Part shown: in pieces, positions 25,357 to 34,304 of the stretch
How the letters are laid out: every line of letters begins with the position of its first letter
How positions within the stretch are numbered: the first letter of the stretch is position 1
From: CBFHSF01 sp965658445
GTDB taxonomy: Bacteria; Bacteroidota; Bacteroidia; Flavobacteriales; Schleiferiaceae
Direction of reading: 5' to 3'
Assembly: GCA_965658445.1 (NCBI GenBank)
Contig: CBFHSF010000014.1
Span: 11,056-75,055 of the forward strand
DNA length: 64,000 nt
Notes under the pieces: model-generated
Database searches by the model: none
Told to the model about the DNA's origin: nothing
The model's input: the letters and a program-made list of their open reading frames with translations, nothing else
Made by a program: the position numbers and the translations under genes

Positions 25357-27012
25357 TTACTTCACAGCGGTTAAAATCCCGTTGTACTTTTCTTTGTCTT
25401 TTAGGTGATTTACCGCTTCTGCGACCAGATCGTCCTCAGAAATAATTTGCTTGAGTCGGCCGCTGCGGTAGTAGGCCTGTCCCATAAATTCTTCTTCGAT
25501 TTGTTGTCTGATTTCTTCTTCATGTCTTGAAAGGTCATCCCCTTTAATCTTAGTAAACTCAGCCTTGAGTTTTTCAATTTCAGCGTCCAAGGCAGCGTAT
25601 TTCTCTTCCTCAGAAACTTCCTTGAGAAGCTCGATGGCTTTTTCCGTGTCGGTTTCGTAATGGTAATCCTTGTCTTCAAGGAAAGTTAGGAATTGCTTGT
25701 ACAAGTCATCAGACAATTGGAATTGTCCCGGTTGAACAGGCATCTGATCGCCTCTCAACTGCTCACTAACAAATTCAAAAATCAAGTCATTGCCCACAAG
25801 GCTATAGAGAACTTGAGCGGCTTGTGGTGCTTTTACCTCAACGTCGGGATCAATACCTCCTCCATCTTTTACCAATCGACCATTGGCCGTTGTAAACGAA
25901 TTTCGCAAAGAATCCGGTACGCGAGTTACCGAACCGTCCTTGTCTCTTTCTGCATAATTGATGGCTTGGATACAGCGGCCGCTAGGGGTATAGTACTTAG
26001 AAACGGTAATCTTGACCTGTGCACCGTAACTCAATTGACGAGTTTCCTGAACCAATCCCTTTCCGTACGAAGTTCTTCCCATAACCACACCGCGGTCGTA
26101 ATCTTGAATCACTCCAGAAACGATTTCGGAAGCAGAAGCCGATCCTCCGTTGATCAATACCACCAATGGAATTTCTGTATCCAACGGACGGTTAGGCGTT
26201 TTGTATGTGCGATCTCTCGACTTAACTTTTCCGCGAGTAGAAACCACTTCTTTGCCCTTGTCGATAAACAAATTGGAAACGTTTACGGCTTCAGACAAGA
26301 GACCTCCGGGGTTGTTTCTCAAATCCAAAACCAATCCCTTGAGTTCCTGCTCATCCTCCAGAGCCTTATAGGCATCTCTGATCTCTTCAGAAGCACCATC
26401 AGTAAAGCCAGTCAATGTGATGTAGCCAATACCCGGCTCCAACCATCCGTAATAGGGAACACTCTTGATGTGAATCTCTTCTCTTTCTATGGTAATCAAC
26501 TGCTCTTCTCCTCCTCTTTTGATTTTGAGCTCTAAGGCAGATCCGGGAGAGCCCTTGAGAATGTCACTTACCTGTTCTGTGTTCTTACCCTTCAGACTCT
26601 TTCCGTCCGCCTCAATGAGGTAATCACCGGGCTTAAGTCCTGCTTTTGCCGCGGGAAAGTCTTGGTAGGGCTCGTAAATCATTACATAGTCCCCTTTCTT
26701 GCGAATGGTAGAACCAATACCTCCGTACTTTCCAGTGGTCTGTATGCGGTAATCCTCTACGCGATTCTCAGGAATGTATGTGGTGTAGGGATCCAATCCT
26801 TTGAGCATGCGCTTAACGGCGGTCTCCATCATTTCGTCCGGTTCCGTTTCGTCAACGTAATACGTATTGACCTCTCGGAAGAGGTTGGCAAAAATGTCTA
26901 GCTGCTTGTTGATTTCGAAGTAATCTAGCTTGTATGCGGACAAGCCTCCGGAGATTACAATGACAAGGGTAATGACCCAGGTTTTTTGGGAGAGGAAGAA
27001 CTTTCTCATCAT
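25357..27012 (-). CDS. ctpA: S41 family C-terminal processing peptidase
   Basis: This 551-residue serine protease has an N-terminal membrane anchor or signal (MMRKFFLSQKTWVITLVIVI), so it is periplasmic. A PDZ domain spans roughly residues 85-175 (GIGSTIRKKGDY, AAKAGLKPGDYLIEADGK). The S41 catalytic core has GYITLTGF, DLRNNPGG, the Ser in GGSASASEIVSG (near residue 293) and the Lys in RTSYGKGLVQ about 25 residues later. The last 100 residues are helical and charged. ATG 27010-27012 (or 27007-27009) is chosen over the upstream start at 27057, which lacks a signal-like N-terminus. The rnpA-ctpA order is common in Flavobacteria. Confidence 0.93.
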   Translation of the reverse strand: MMRKFFLSQKTWVITLVIVISGGLSAYKLDYFEINKQLDIFANLFREVNTYYVDETEPDEMMETAVKRMLKGLDPYTTYIPENRVEDYRIQTTGKYGGIGSTIRKKGDYVMIYEPYQDFPAAKAGLKPGDYLIEADGKSLKGKNTEQVSDILKGSPGSALELKIKRGGEEQLITIEREEIHIKSVPYYGWLEPGIGYITLTGFTDGASEEIRDAYKALEDEQELKGLVLDLRNNPGGLLSEAVNVSNLFIDKGKEVVSTRGKVKSRDRTYKTPNRPLDTEIPLVVLINGGSASASEIVSGVIQDYDRGVVMGRTSYGKGLVQETRQLSYGAQVKITVSKYYTPSGRCIQAINYAERDKDGSVTRVPDSLRNSFTTANGRLVKDGGGIDPDVEVKAPQAAQVLYSLVGNDLIFEFVSEQLRGDQMPVQPGQFQLSDDLYKQFLTFLEDKDYHYETDTEKAIELLKEVSEEEKYAALDAEIEKLKAEFTKIKGDDLSRHEEEIRQQIEEEFMGQAYYRSGRLKQIISEDDLVAEAVNHLKDKEKYNGILTAVK

Positions 27013-27102
27013 AGTGTTTTTTATGTGTCGTGTGCCTCGTATTTTACAACGAGCCATAGCAGTATATAGTATGAGTCCAGGGTGCCTATTTGTAGGCGGG
27101 AT

Positions 27103-27486
27103 TTACGACTTAGTCGCGTCTATCGAATGTACGAATTTTTCAGTGCATTGCCTATAGGCCTTTTCCAATTCGGCGTAGGTGGGCTTTCTCCTCCCCGTAA
27201 AGAGAATGGCAATGGCATAAGACTGACCTCCAAGGGCTTCCAAAAACTCGGGATGGAGCCTCACAACTTCTTTCAGCTGACGCTTGATTCGATTTCTGTC
27301 CACGGCCTTCTTAAAATTTCTCTTGGGGGCAGAAAACAAGAACTGAAAGGGAACTTCCGCAGGCAAATCGACAGGTAAGAAAACACAACGCAACCCTGAG
27401 GCATTGGTGGATTTCCCCTCGGCAAACAACTTGTCGATAAGAACCTCGCTTGTGAGTTTTGTGGATTTTGGAAAAGAGAACCCCAT
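27103..27486 (-). CDS. rnpA: Ribonuclease P protein component
   Basis: This 127-residue basic protein binds the RNase P RNA and helps it mature the 5' ends of tRNA precursors. The family signature is present as SAPKRNFKKAVDRNRIKRQL, the Arg/Lys-rich RNR helix, with FSFPKSTKL at the N-terminus matching the start of most RnpA proteins. Bacteria often place rnpA beside rpmH and dnaA; here it lies between the Bat operon tail and ctpA instead. The downstream ctpA start is 91 bases away. Confidence 0.93.
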   Translation of the reverse strand: MGFSFPKSTKLTSEVLIDKLFAEGKSTNASGLRCVFLPVDLPAEVPFQFLFSAPKRNFKKAVDRNRIKRQLKEVVRLHPEFLEALGGQSYAIAILFTGRRKPTYAELEKAYRQCTEKFVHSIDATKS

Positions 27487-27539
27487 GATGTGCTTGTGGT
27501 TGTTACTACCCTAGAAAGGTGCCTACAAAGGAAGGCCTT

Positions 27540-27818
27540 TTAATTCTCGGGTGCAAACACTTTAAATCTCCGAAGTTNNNNNNNNNNNNNNNNNNNNNNN
27601 NNNNNNNNNNNNNNNNNNNNNNNNNNNNNNNNNNNNNNNNNNNNNNNNNNNNNNNNNNNNNNNNNNNNNNNNNNNGCCCTTGTAAACATCCTTTCATAAT
27701 TGATGACCGTGTTCTCTGAGTCGGCTGCATCATTGACCTTCAGACTGTCTTGACCAAAGGATATCGCAGAGGTCAATAACAAAAGGGCTATGGAGTATAT
27801 ATATCTTCTTGGCATCAT
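27540..27818 (-). CDS. Small exported protein at the end of the Bat operon, interrupted by an assembly gap
   Basis: The start codon overlaps the batD stop (TGA at 27815-27817 within ATGATG on the minus strand), so the gene is coupled to batD. The first 47 residues are visible: a signal peptide (RRYIYSIALLLLTSAISFGQ) and then DSLKVNDAADSENTVINYER. Bases 27578-27675 are N. If the gap size is right, the protein ends RRFKVFAPEN with a stop at 27540 and has about 92 residues; because 98 is not a multiple of three and gap sizes may be estimates, the end and length are uncertain. The position is that of batE in other Bacteroidota, but no TPR or SH3 sequence can be seen, so it is not named. Confidence 0.55.
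   Translation of the reverse strand: MMPRRYIYSIALLLLTSAISFGQDSLKVNDAADSENTVINYERMFTRXXXXXXXXXXXXXXXXXXXXXXXXXXXXXXXXXXLRRFKVFAPEN
27578..27675. other. Assembly gap, 98 N
   Basis: A run of unknown bases inside the small gene downstream of batD. Its true length is not known from the sequence. Confidence 0.99.
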
Positions 27819-29572
27819 GAGTCCACAGATTTAAACCAGTTTTCGGCCTTTTCGTAAACAGCCGTCATATCCGCGGCAGCGGTGGGTGCGTAACGAGCCA
27901 TTTCGCATTGATTGAGTAAATCCAAGGCCCCCTTGGAATCCAATTGATGATCTTTGAGGACGGCTTCAATTTTGGTTCTGTTCATCTCCGCCTTGGCCAC
28001 TTGAAACTTGGCAGAAATAAACTCGTTAATAGCCTTTTCCAACTCTGCATAAAATCCAGAGGCATCACCCGCATCTAGGGATTTTCTCGTGGCTTTTAGA
28101 CGCTTCTTTGCCATGCGCCCCGCGCCTCTTACTTCTTCTTGAACTTTGTCCACCTTGCGAACATTGTCTATCATGGGCCAAATTAAAATAACAGAAAACG
28201 ACAGGTAAAGCGCAATGAGCACAACCCAAAACCAACGAGTTCCATAAACCGTCATGGGTTGAGATACGGGACCTTCAAATTCTGTTTCAATAAAGGAAAT
28301 ATCCTCGCCGATTTGAGCGACGTTGTCCTTTGCAACACTGGACTTCCCGTCGCCAGGATCAGTTACGTTTAATGGAGGTGCAGGTCCATCCACCACGGTA
28401 ATTTCCAAAGGCCCTGAGCTAAGGGTTTTATAGGTCTTTGTATTTACGTCAAAGTAGGAAAACTCTATCGGCGCAATCTTATAGGTTCCCTTGTATCTGG
28501 GCACCAACAAGTACTCCTCTCTTTTGAACCCACTGAAACCAGCAGAGGTCAAATTGACATCAGAAGTATACTTAGGATCATAGGACTCAATGCCCGGGGG
28601 AAACTGAGCTGTGGGCAGCTCCACCAACTTGAGATTTCCCGCTCCGGAAATGCTGATTTTTAAAGACACCGATTCGTTGGCCTTGACTTCTTCCCTAGAA
28701 AGAGAAACGTCCAATTTGTAATTCCCGACGGCTCCTTCAAAACCTTCTGGCTTGCCCTTTTCAGGAAGGGGTTTTACCGTAATCTTTGGCCAAGCCACTT
28801 GGTCAACGTGGTTTACAAAGCGGTATTCTGGATTGTCAAACCAATCTCGTCTTCCCGTTGGGACCCCTACGGGAATGGTCACAACCGATTCTGGAAGGTC
28901 AATGGCCCCAGACTTCTTGGGAACCAAGACGTACTTTCTAAGCGTTGCCGCAATGGCCGGCTGACCTCCAAAGGTGGTCCTTCTTCCCTTCTGGTTGGGC
29001 AATTCAAAATTCTGAGAATACATGCCCGGAAACTTAGGTTCCTCTTCTATGACGGGTTGCTTGATTTGAGTTTTCCAAAACAAATTGAGCTCTCCAATCA
29101 AAGGTTCTCCGACATACACTGACCGCTTGGAAAGCGTAGCCTTCACAATGGCGTATTGACCGGCTTTGCTCGCCGGATCATTGGGATCCGCTGCCCGTTG
29201 TTTTTGATCAATAACACGAATAGAAATGGGTTTGGATCGATAGGTTTTCCCATCGAATTTTATGGAGGCAGGACCCAAAACCATTTGACCGCGCTTTTTG
29301 GGTTTGAGTTGGTAGGTCCACGATTTAATAATGGTTTGCTGGAAGTTTATAGAGCGCGACTGAAGCGATGTCATCGGTCCAGAAACTATTGAAAACTGTC
29401 CTTTGAGATCGGGAAAGGTTAACCCTTCGGCGTTCTGATTAAAGCTAAAAGTTACCTGGAAGGTTTCAAACTCACCCACAGTGGTTTTGTCCACGGTTGC
29501 CGTGAGTTCTGGTTGGGCCCACAGTCCCAAACTCATCAATAAAAAGGCTTTACACGCTATCCACTTCTTCAT
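27815..29572 (-). CDS. batD: BatD-type oxygen tolerance protein
   Basis: The 585-residue protein has a signal peptide (residues 1-19), a long periplasmic beta-rich region starting ELTATVDKTTVGEFETFQVT, and one transmembrane helix near residues 425-445 (WFWVVLIALYLSFSVILIWP). A cytoplasmic helical tail of about 140 residues follows, with RMAKKRLKATRKSLDAGDAS. This layout is that of BatD, part of the Bacteroides aerotolerance (Bat) system, which associates with MoxR ATPases and VWA proteins at the membrane; its molecular action is unproven. The gene begins three bases after batC and its stop overlaps the next gene. Confidence 0.92.
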   Translation of the reverse strand: MKKWIACKAFLLMSLGLWAQPELTATVDKTTVGEFETFQVTFSFNQNAEGLTFPDLKGQFSIVSGPMTSLQSRSINFQQTIIKSWTYQLKPKKRGQMVLGPASIKFDGKTYRSKPISIRVIDQKQRAADPNDPASKAGQYAIVKATLSKRSVYVGEPLIGELNLFWKTQIKQPVIEEEPKFPGMYSQNFELPNQKGRRTTFGGQPAIAATLRKYVLVPKKSGAIDLPESVVTIPVGVPTGRRDWFDNPEYRFVNHVDQVAWPKITVKPLPEKGKPEGFEGAVGNYKLDVSLSREEVKANESVSLKISISGAGNLKLVELPTAQFPPGIESYDPKYTSDVNLTSAGFSGFKREEYLLVPRYKGTYKIAPIEFSYFDVNTKTYKTLSSGPLEITVVDGPAPPLNVTDPGDGKSSVAKDNVAQIGEDISFIETEFEGPVSQPMTVYGTRWFWVVLIALYLSFSVILIWPMIDNVRKVDKVQEEVRGAGRMAKKRLKATRKSLDAGDASGFYAELEKAINEFISAKFQVAKAEMNRTKIEAVLKDHQLDSKGALDLLNQCEMARYAPTAAADMTAVYEKAENWFKSVDS

Positions 29573-29575
29573 GAA

Positions 29576-30475
29576 CTACCAGTCTTTTTCTGATTTTTTG
29601 CCCTTCTTCTTTTTGGCTTTTTTATCGGCCTTCTCCTTTACTTTTTCTTCTTCGCGACCAATCATCTCCANNNNNNNNNNNNNNNNNNNNNNNNNNNNNN
29701 NNNNNNNNNNNNNNNNNNNNNNNNNNNNNNNNNNNNNNNNNNNNNNNNNNNNNNNNNNNNNNNNNNCGCCTTCCGTTCCATCGCCTCGCTCGTCTTGAGG
29801 TTTTTCATTTTCCCCGCCATCTTCCTCATCCGCGGGTTCCTCACTTTCGGGTTCGGGCTCCGGTTGATCTTCCGTGGTTTGGTCCTCTTCTTCTTTATTG
29901 GCTTCTTGTTCGTTTTCTGAAGTGTCCATGGGGTCGTCCTTCTTTTCGCCGTCCTCTTTGTTTTCTGGGTTTTCTTTGTCGGGAGAGTCTTGTCCCTGAT
30001 TGGGGTCTTCGCCTCCACCTCCACCACTTTGGTCCTGCGGTTGCTGTCTCAATTGCTTGAGGGTTCTCAATAAATTCTCTCGAGCTTGATCATCGGAAGG
30101 GTCGTTGATCAGAGCTTGTTGATAGGCCTTTAATGCGGATTGTAAATCCTGCTGGGCTACCTTGGCATTGCCCAAGTTGTGATAGGCTTTTGCTCTTTGC
30201 GCAGGATCCTCCGTTTCGGAAATGGACTCTTCATACAGGGCAGCAGCCTTTTCGTAATCCCCTTGATTAAAATAGGCGTTTGCGGCATTGTAAAGGCCCT
30301 TGAAGCGCTGTCCCTTGGGGGCGGTAATCTCTTCGTAAGATGAAATGGCCTTCTCGTAGTCCTCCTTCTCATAGGCTTTATTGCCTTCGGATAGAGACTC
30401 CACATGCGCTTGCCCCCAGGTCAGGGCAGGCCATAGTAAAAAAATGAATATCCCAAGATTTGTACTACGCTTCAT
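29576..30475 (-). CDS. batC: TPR protein BatC with acidic low-complexity tail (contains an assembly gap)
   Basis: From the ATG at 30473-30475, which overlaps the end of batB by 11 bases, the product is about 299 residues. It starts with a signal peptide (MKRSTNLGIFIFLLWPALTWGQ). TPR repeats at about residues 22-150 include NKAYEKEDYEKAISSYEE, FNQGDYEKAAALYEES and NLGNAKVAQQDLQSALKAY. A strongly acidic Glu/Asp/Pro/Gln tail follows (DQTTEDQPEPEPESEEPADE), then a basic C-terminus (KKAKKKKGKKSEKDW). Bases 29671-29766 inside the acidic tail are N; 96 is a multiple of three, so the frame survives as assembled. It is probably a scaffold for the BatA/BatB complex. Confidence 0.88.
   Translation of the reverse strand: MKRSTNLGIFIFLLWPALTWGQAHVESLSEGNKAYEKEDYEKAISSYEEITAPKGQRFKGLYNAANAYFNQGDYEKAAALYEESISETEDPAQRAKAYHNLGNAKVAQQDLQSALKAYQQALINDPSDDQARENLLRTLKQLRQQPQDQSGGGGGEDPNQGQDSPDKENPENKEDGEKKDDPMDTSENEQEANKEEEDQTTEDQPEPEPESEEPADEEDGGENEKPQDERGDGTEGXXXXXXXXXXXXXXXXXXXXXXXXXXXXXXXXXEMIGREEEKVKEKADKKAKKKKGKKSEKDW
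29671..29766. other. Assembly gap, 96 N
   Basis: Unknown bases within the acidic repetitive tail of batC, where low-complexity sequence may have defeated assembly. Confidence 0.99.
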
Positions 30476-31514
30476 CGTCTGTTTTATTCTTAACCCAACC
30501 CCACTTTTCGAACCACACATTGGCTCGAGGGTTGAGTAGTGTATCTAAAAGTAGAAAGAAAAGGGCCAACCCCAAAAACCATGGGAACTGATCCTCATAA
30601 TCAGTGAAGAGTTGTGTATCGATGGCATTTTTATCCAACTTCATCAAGTCTTCTACCAATCTTTCCGTCACATTGGTAACGCTATTTCCCAGGAAATATT
30701 CACCGCCACCAGCCTCCGCTATGTCCTTTAGATCATCCTCTTGAAGTTGTGTGATTACCACTTCGCCCGAGCGATCCTTTTTATATCCTTGGACCTTTCC
30801 GTTTCTGTACAGGGGAATGGGGCCTCCATTCTCCGTTCCTATGCCTATGGTAAAGATGGTTACTCCGCCTTCTACCAAGGACCCCAAACCAGCCTCCCAT
30901 TGAGATCCATGATCCTCCCCATCCGAAATAATTACCAACGCTCTTCCGTGCATCAAAGGCTCTTGGAAGTACTCATTGGCCATGGAAAAGGCCCTTTCCA
31001 AATCTGTCCCCTGCGATGGAAATTCGCTGGGCTCCAAACCCTTCAATGCCAATCTCGCGGCATTGTAATCAATGGTCATGGGAAGCATGGGATAGGATTC
31101 TCCGGCATATGCAATGATGCCCACGCGATCCGATGCCAACTTGTCCAAGGTCTTGGATACTATATTTTTGGCATTGAGTATTCTGCTGGGCGTAATGTCT
31201 TCCGCCAACATGGACATAGAAACATCCACGGCAAAAACTACGTCTACACCCTCTCTATTGACTTTTTCAATTTTTGAACCCGTCCTCGGATTGGAAAGCG
31301 CAATCACGATGGAGGCAAAGGCCGCCGCCTGGAGAATGAACTTTACACCACGACGCCACTTGGACTGTCTTGGTGCCATTTTGTAAAAGAGCTCTTTGGA
31401 TTCAAATACTCCAATGGCACGACGCCTCCACCAGCTGTAGTACAAGAAGACCACAACGTAGAGAGGGATCCCTAAAAGGGCCCACAAATACTCTGAATGT
31501 GCTAATTCATACAT
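30465..31514 (-). CDS. batB: VWA-domain membrane protein BatB
   Basis: The 349-residue protein has two N-terminal membrane helices (about residues 8-28 and 58-74), a von Willebrand A domain (about 88-285) and a C-terminal helix near 312-330. The metal-ion-dependent adhesion site is intact: DVSMS at 97-101, the Thr in SQGTDLERAF and IISDGEDHG. Such domains bind ligands through a divalent metal. Its start overlaps the batA stop by one base (TGATG arrangement) and its end overlaps batC, indicating strict translational coupling. Confidence 0.93.
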   Translation of the reverse strand: MYELAHSEYLWALLGIPLYVVVFLYYSWWRRRAIGVFESKELFYKMAPRQSKWRRGVKFILQAAAFASIVIALSNPRTGSKIEKVNREGVDVVFAVDVSMSMLAEDITPSRILNAKNIVSKTLDKLASDRVGIIAYAGESYPMLPMTIDYNAARLALKGLEPSEFPSQGTDLERAFSMANEYFQEPLMHGRALVIISDGEDHGSQWEAGLGSLVEGGVTIFTIGIGTENGGPIPLYRNGKVQGYKKDRSGEVVITQLQEDDLKDIAEAGGGEYFLGNSVTNVTERLVEDLMKLDKNAIDTQLFTDYEDQFPWFLGLALFFLLLDTLLNPRANVWFEKWGWVKNKTDDEA

Positions 31515-32515
31515 CAGTCAAAGGCATTTTTAAACCATACTCTTTTCCACAATACTTCCAGCAACAAAAAGGCCAATGCTATGAAGGCCAATGGGTAGAA
31601 CATTTCTTGAAAGCGGTAAAACCTCAACTCCTCCACCTTGGACTTTTCCAGCTGGTCAATCTCTTCGTAAATAGATTCCAATTTGTTGTTGTCCGTTGCA
31701 CGGAAGTACTGACCACCGGTGATATCGGCAATGTTTCTCAATAACTCCTCATCAATTTCTACGGGGAAGTTTTGATAGACCGTCTTACCCATAAAGTCCT
31801 TTCCTGCAGGAACGGGCGCCATTCCGTTGGTTCCTACTCCAATGGTGTAAACTCTAATGTTGTATTGATGGGCTAGCTCCGCCGCCGTAATGGGATCTAC
31901 AAAGCCGGTGTTGTTTACTCCATCCGTTAGAAGGATAATCACCTTTCCTTCTGAAGGGCTGTCTACCACGTGTTTCACAGCAGTAGCCAAACCCATTCCT
32001 ATGGCGGTTTGATCCTTTACCATTCCAAATTTTATGGCCTGCAAATTGGCGCGAACAATGTTGTGATCTGTGGTCAGAGGCGTTTGAGTGAAGGACTCTC
32101 CACCGTACACCACCAATCCAATTCTATCGCCCACTCGGGATTCAATAAAATCTCTGGCCACGGCCTTTACACCTTCCAATCTATTGGGTTTGAAATCCAT
32201 TGCCGTCATGGACGTAGAGACGTCTATGGCCATCATGATGTCTATTCCTTCATTGTCTGTGGTCTGTATGACTTCGTCTGTATTTTGAGGTCTGGCCAAG
32301 GCCAAAAACACAAAGGTTACAGCAAGCGTTCTAAACAGTGCAGGCACCCAAAAAAGGTAATTTCCCGTAGGGTTCCCCTTGGTGAGTTTTCCGGAAGTCG
32401 TCATTTCTACCTTGGCCAATCGCTGCTGAAAAAATAGAAATACAAACAGCAAGGGCGTCGCCGCAGCGGCCCACAACCAAAGGGGATTGGCAAATGTCCA
32501 TGACTCAGGAAACAT
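31514..32515 (-). CDS. batA: VWA-domain membrane protein BatA
   Basis: From the ATG at 32513-32515 the protein has 333 residues and begins MFPESWTFANPLWLWAAAA, the usual BatA opening; a TTG at 32527 is the only further alternative. Two N-terminal helices and one C-terminal helix flank a VWA domain with an intact metal site: DVSTS at 98-102, a conserved Thr in DQTAIGMGLATA and LLTDGVNN. BatA and BatB are paralogues that form membrane complexes in the Bat aerotolerance system. The gene start overlaps the end of the preceding BatD-like gene by 11 bases. Confidence 0.93.
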   Translation of the reverse strand: MFPESWTFANPLWLWAAAATPLLFVFLFFQQRLAKVEMTTSGKLTKGNPTGNYLFWVPALFRTLAVTFVFLALARPQNTDEVIQTTDNEGIDIMMAIDVSTSMTAMDFKPNRLEGVKAVARDFIESRVGDRIGLVVYGGESFTQTPLTTDHNIVRANLQAIKFGMVKDQTAIGMGLATAVKHVVDSPSEGKVIILLTDGVNNTGFVDPITAAELAHQYNIRVYTIGVGTNGMAPVPAGKDFMGKTVYQNFPVEIDEELLRNIADITGGQYFRATDNNKLESIYEEIDQLEKSKVEELRFYRFQEMFYPLAFIALAFLLLEVLWKRVWFKNAFD

Positions 32516-33434
32516 GCGCTTCTTCAATTACGGGTTCTGGACGTACAAACTGAATAAACTGTCTAACGGTTTGAATGTGCTTCTCATGCTCTTCAAAGGC
32601 CAATTCTCCCTTGGCAAACTTTACACTATCCGCATCGCGAAGTAGCTCCTCTACTCGGTTGTAGAGCTCTACGGTAATTCTCATTTTTGAAAGAAAGGCC
32701 ATGAGTTCTGCCGAGGTAGATTCTACCGCGGGATACTCTGTAACCTCCTCCATGTATTCCTTCAAGATGGAAGTCAAAACCGCATAAAACGGTTTTTGAA
32801 CCATATTGGGCGAGCGCTTCATTTCCAATTTTTCTAGGCGTCTAAAGGCTCTTTCCCAAGCAGACAAATGGGATTGAATGATTTGCTCTGCCTCCTCCTT
32901 TGCCGGCTTGGCGAACAAGTGATAATACGCCAACAAGCCTCCAATACCAATGGCACTGACAATGGAAAACCAGAAGAAGAAATTCCCCCAGTTAAAGGGC
33001 GCGTCTTCTATGGGTTTGAGACCGTGATAATCCTCGCCGGTCAGCTCTGTGGGGATAAGGGAAAGCAAATGAGCCGCACTGTGCACGGTGTCCCCTTCAA
33101 TGACAAAGGGTAGCCCTTTGAGCTCTTCCATTACGGTGTCAAAACGAGTAACGGTAATCTTTTGAGTTAGGCTGCGAACGTCATTCTCAAAACTCGTATC
33201 AATGGCGCCTACAGAAATCACCTTCCATCCTTTGGAAGTAGTGTCCTTTAATACGGGCCAAATTACCTGTGCATTGGGGCTGGTCACTATCTTAAATTCC
33301 CAAGTTACGGGTTCTCCCATTTTAAATTCAAAGGGTTCAACCGTAGACAAGACTTGGTCACTTACTTGCGGAATAACAGCCGCTTCGCCCAAGAGGGAAA
33401 TTCCCATCGCTATGACAAACCAAAGTGTTCTCAT
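32505..33434 (-). CDS. BatD-like single-pass membrane protein of the MoxR/Bat operon
   Basis: The 309-residue protein has a signal peptide (MRTLWFVIAMGISLLGEAA), a periplasmic beta-rich domain to about residue 148, one transmembrane helix (about 150-172, WGNFFFWFSIVSAIGIGGLL) and a charged helical cytoplasmic tail. Its topology is that of BatD in miniature, and it occupies the usual place between the DUF58 protein and BatA. Its start overlaps the DUF58 gene by four bases (ATGA type). I do not know a function beyond membership of the Bat/MoxR system. Confidence 0.85.
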   Translation of the reverse strand: MRTLWFVIAMGISLLGEAAVIPQVSDQVLSTVEPFEFKMGEPVTWEFKIVTSPNAQVIWPVLKDTTSKGWKVISVGAIDTSFENDVRSLTQKITVTRFDTVMEELKGLPFVIEGDTVHSAAHLLSLIPTELTGEDYHGLKPIEDAPFNWGNFFFWFSIVSAIGIGGLLAYYHLFAKPAKEEAEQIIQSHLSAWERAFRRLEKLEMKRSPNMVQKPFYAVLTSILKEYMEEVTEYPAVESTSAELMAFLSKMRITVELYNRVEELLRDADSVKFAKGELAFEEHEKHIQTVRQFIQFVRPEPVIEEAHVS

Positions 33435-34294
33435 CGCGATTTAAAGTATTGATAGAGTTTAGCTACGTAGCTCTCTTTGGTGCTAATGGAAATTCTTCCG
33501 GCACCCGCTTTAGAGAACAGTTGATTGAATCGTGCCTCTTGTTTTAAGAAGTTTTCTTTGTGAGACCTCAACCACTTTTTGGAACTGGACCACACCCAAG
33601 ATTTCTCTTGGGTTTCAGGATCAATAACGGGAATCAATCCCATGTTGGGGAAGTCCTTTTCTAGTGGATCCCAAAGACGAACTCCCGTGAGGTCATGTCG
33701 TTTGGAGGTGATTTTTAAAGCTTTCTCATAGCCCTCATCGCGGAAGTCACTGAGCAAAAACACAATGGCTTTTTTGCGAACTAAGGAGCTGAGGTATTCC
33801 AAAGCTTTGGAAATGTTGGTGCCCTTAGATTCTGGCTTAAATTCAATCATCTCTCGGATGATTCTAAGGACGTGAGATTTTCCCTTGCCGGGAGGTATGA
33901 ATTTTTCGATTTGATCGGAAAAGAAAATCACTCCAATCTTATCGTTGTTTTGCATGGCAGAAAAGGCCAAGGTCGCGGCCATCTCTGTGATGATTTCTGA
34001 TTTTGTCTGTTGGGTTGAACCAAATTTCTCAGAGGCCGATACGTCGATGAGCAGCATCATAGTCAACTCTCTCTCCTCCTCAAACACCTTGATGTAAGGC
34101 TCGTGCTTACGGGCAGTGACATTCCATTCAATTTTGCGGATATCATCCCCTACTTGGTACTGTCTAACCTCGGCAAATGACATACCTCTTCCCTTAAAGG
34201 AGCTGTGATACTCCCCTGAGAACAGATGGTCACTGAGTCTTCGCGTTTTGATTTCCAGAACGCGTACTTTTTTTAGGAGGTCTTTTGTTTCCAA
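33431..34294 (-). CDS. DUF58 domain protein of the MoxR/Bat operon
   Basis: The 287-residue cytoplasmic protein has the DUF58 signature GEYHSSFKGRGMSFAEVRQY followed by GDDIRKIEWNVTAR, then a VWA-like region (LLIDVSASEKFGS) with partly conserved metal-site residues. DUF58 proteins are encoded beside MoxR ATPases throughout bacteria and are thought to act with them as chaperone partners. The start appears to be TTG (34292-34294), because the N-terminus ETKDLLKKVRVLEIKTRRLS matches the family start and no in-frame ATG exists nearby. Only 10 bases separate it from the moxR stop. Confidence 0.9.
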   Translation of the reverse strand: METKDLLKKVRVLEIKTRRLSDHLFSGEYHSSFKGRGMSFAEVRQYQVGDDIRKIEWNVTARKHEPYIKVFEEERELTMMLLIDVSASEKFGSTQQTKSEIITEMAATLAFSAMQNNDKIGVIFFSDQIEKFIPPGKGKSHVLRIIREMIEFKPESKGTNISKALEYLSSLVRKKAIVFLLSDFRDEGYEKALKITSKRHDLTGVRLWDPLEKDFPNMGLIPVIDPETQEKSWVWSSSKKWLRSHKENFLKQEARFNQLFSKAGAGRISISTKESYVAKLYQYFKSR

Positions 34295-34304
34295 GGATGC
34301 GTAT

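Noticed and set aside
25693..26535. 280-codon plus-strand ORF
   Set aside because: Antisense to ctpA, whose S41 and PDZ motifs establish the true frame.
30741..31277. 178-codon plus-strand ORF
   Set aside because: Antisense to batB, which has an intact VWA metal site.
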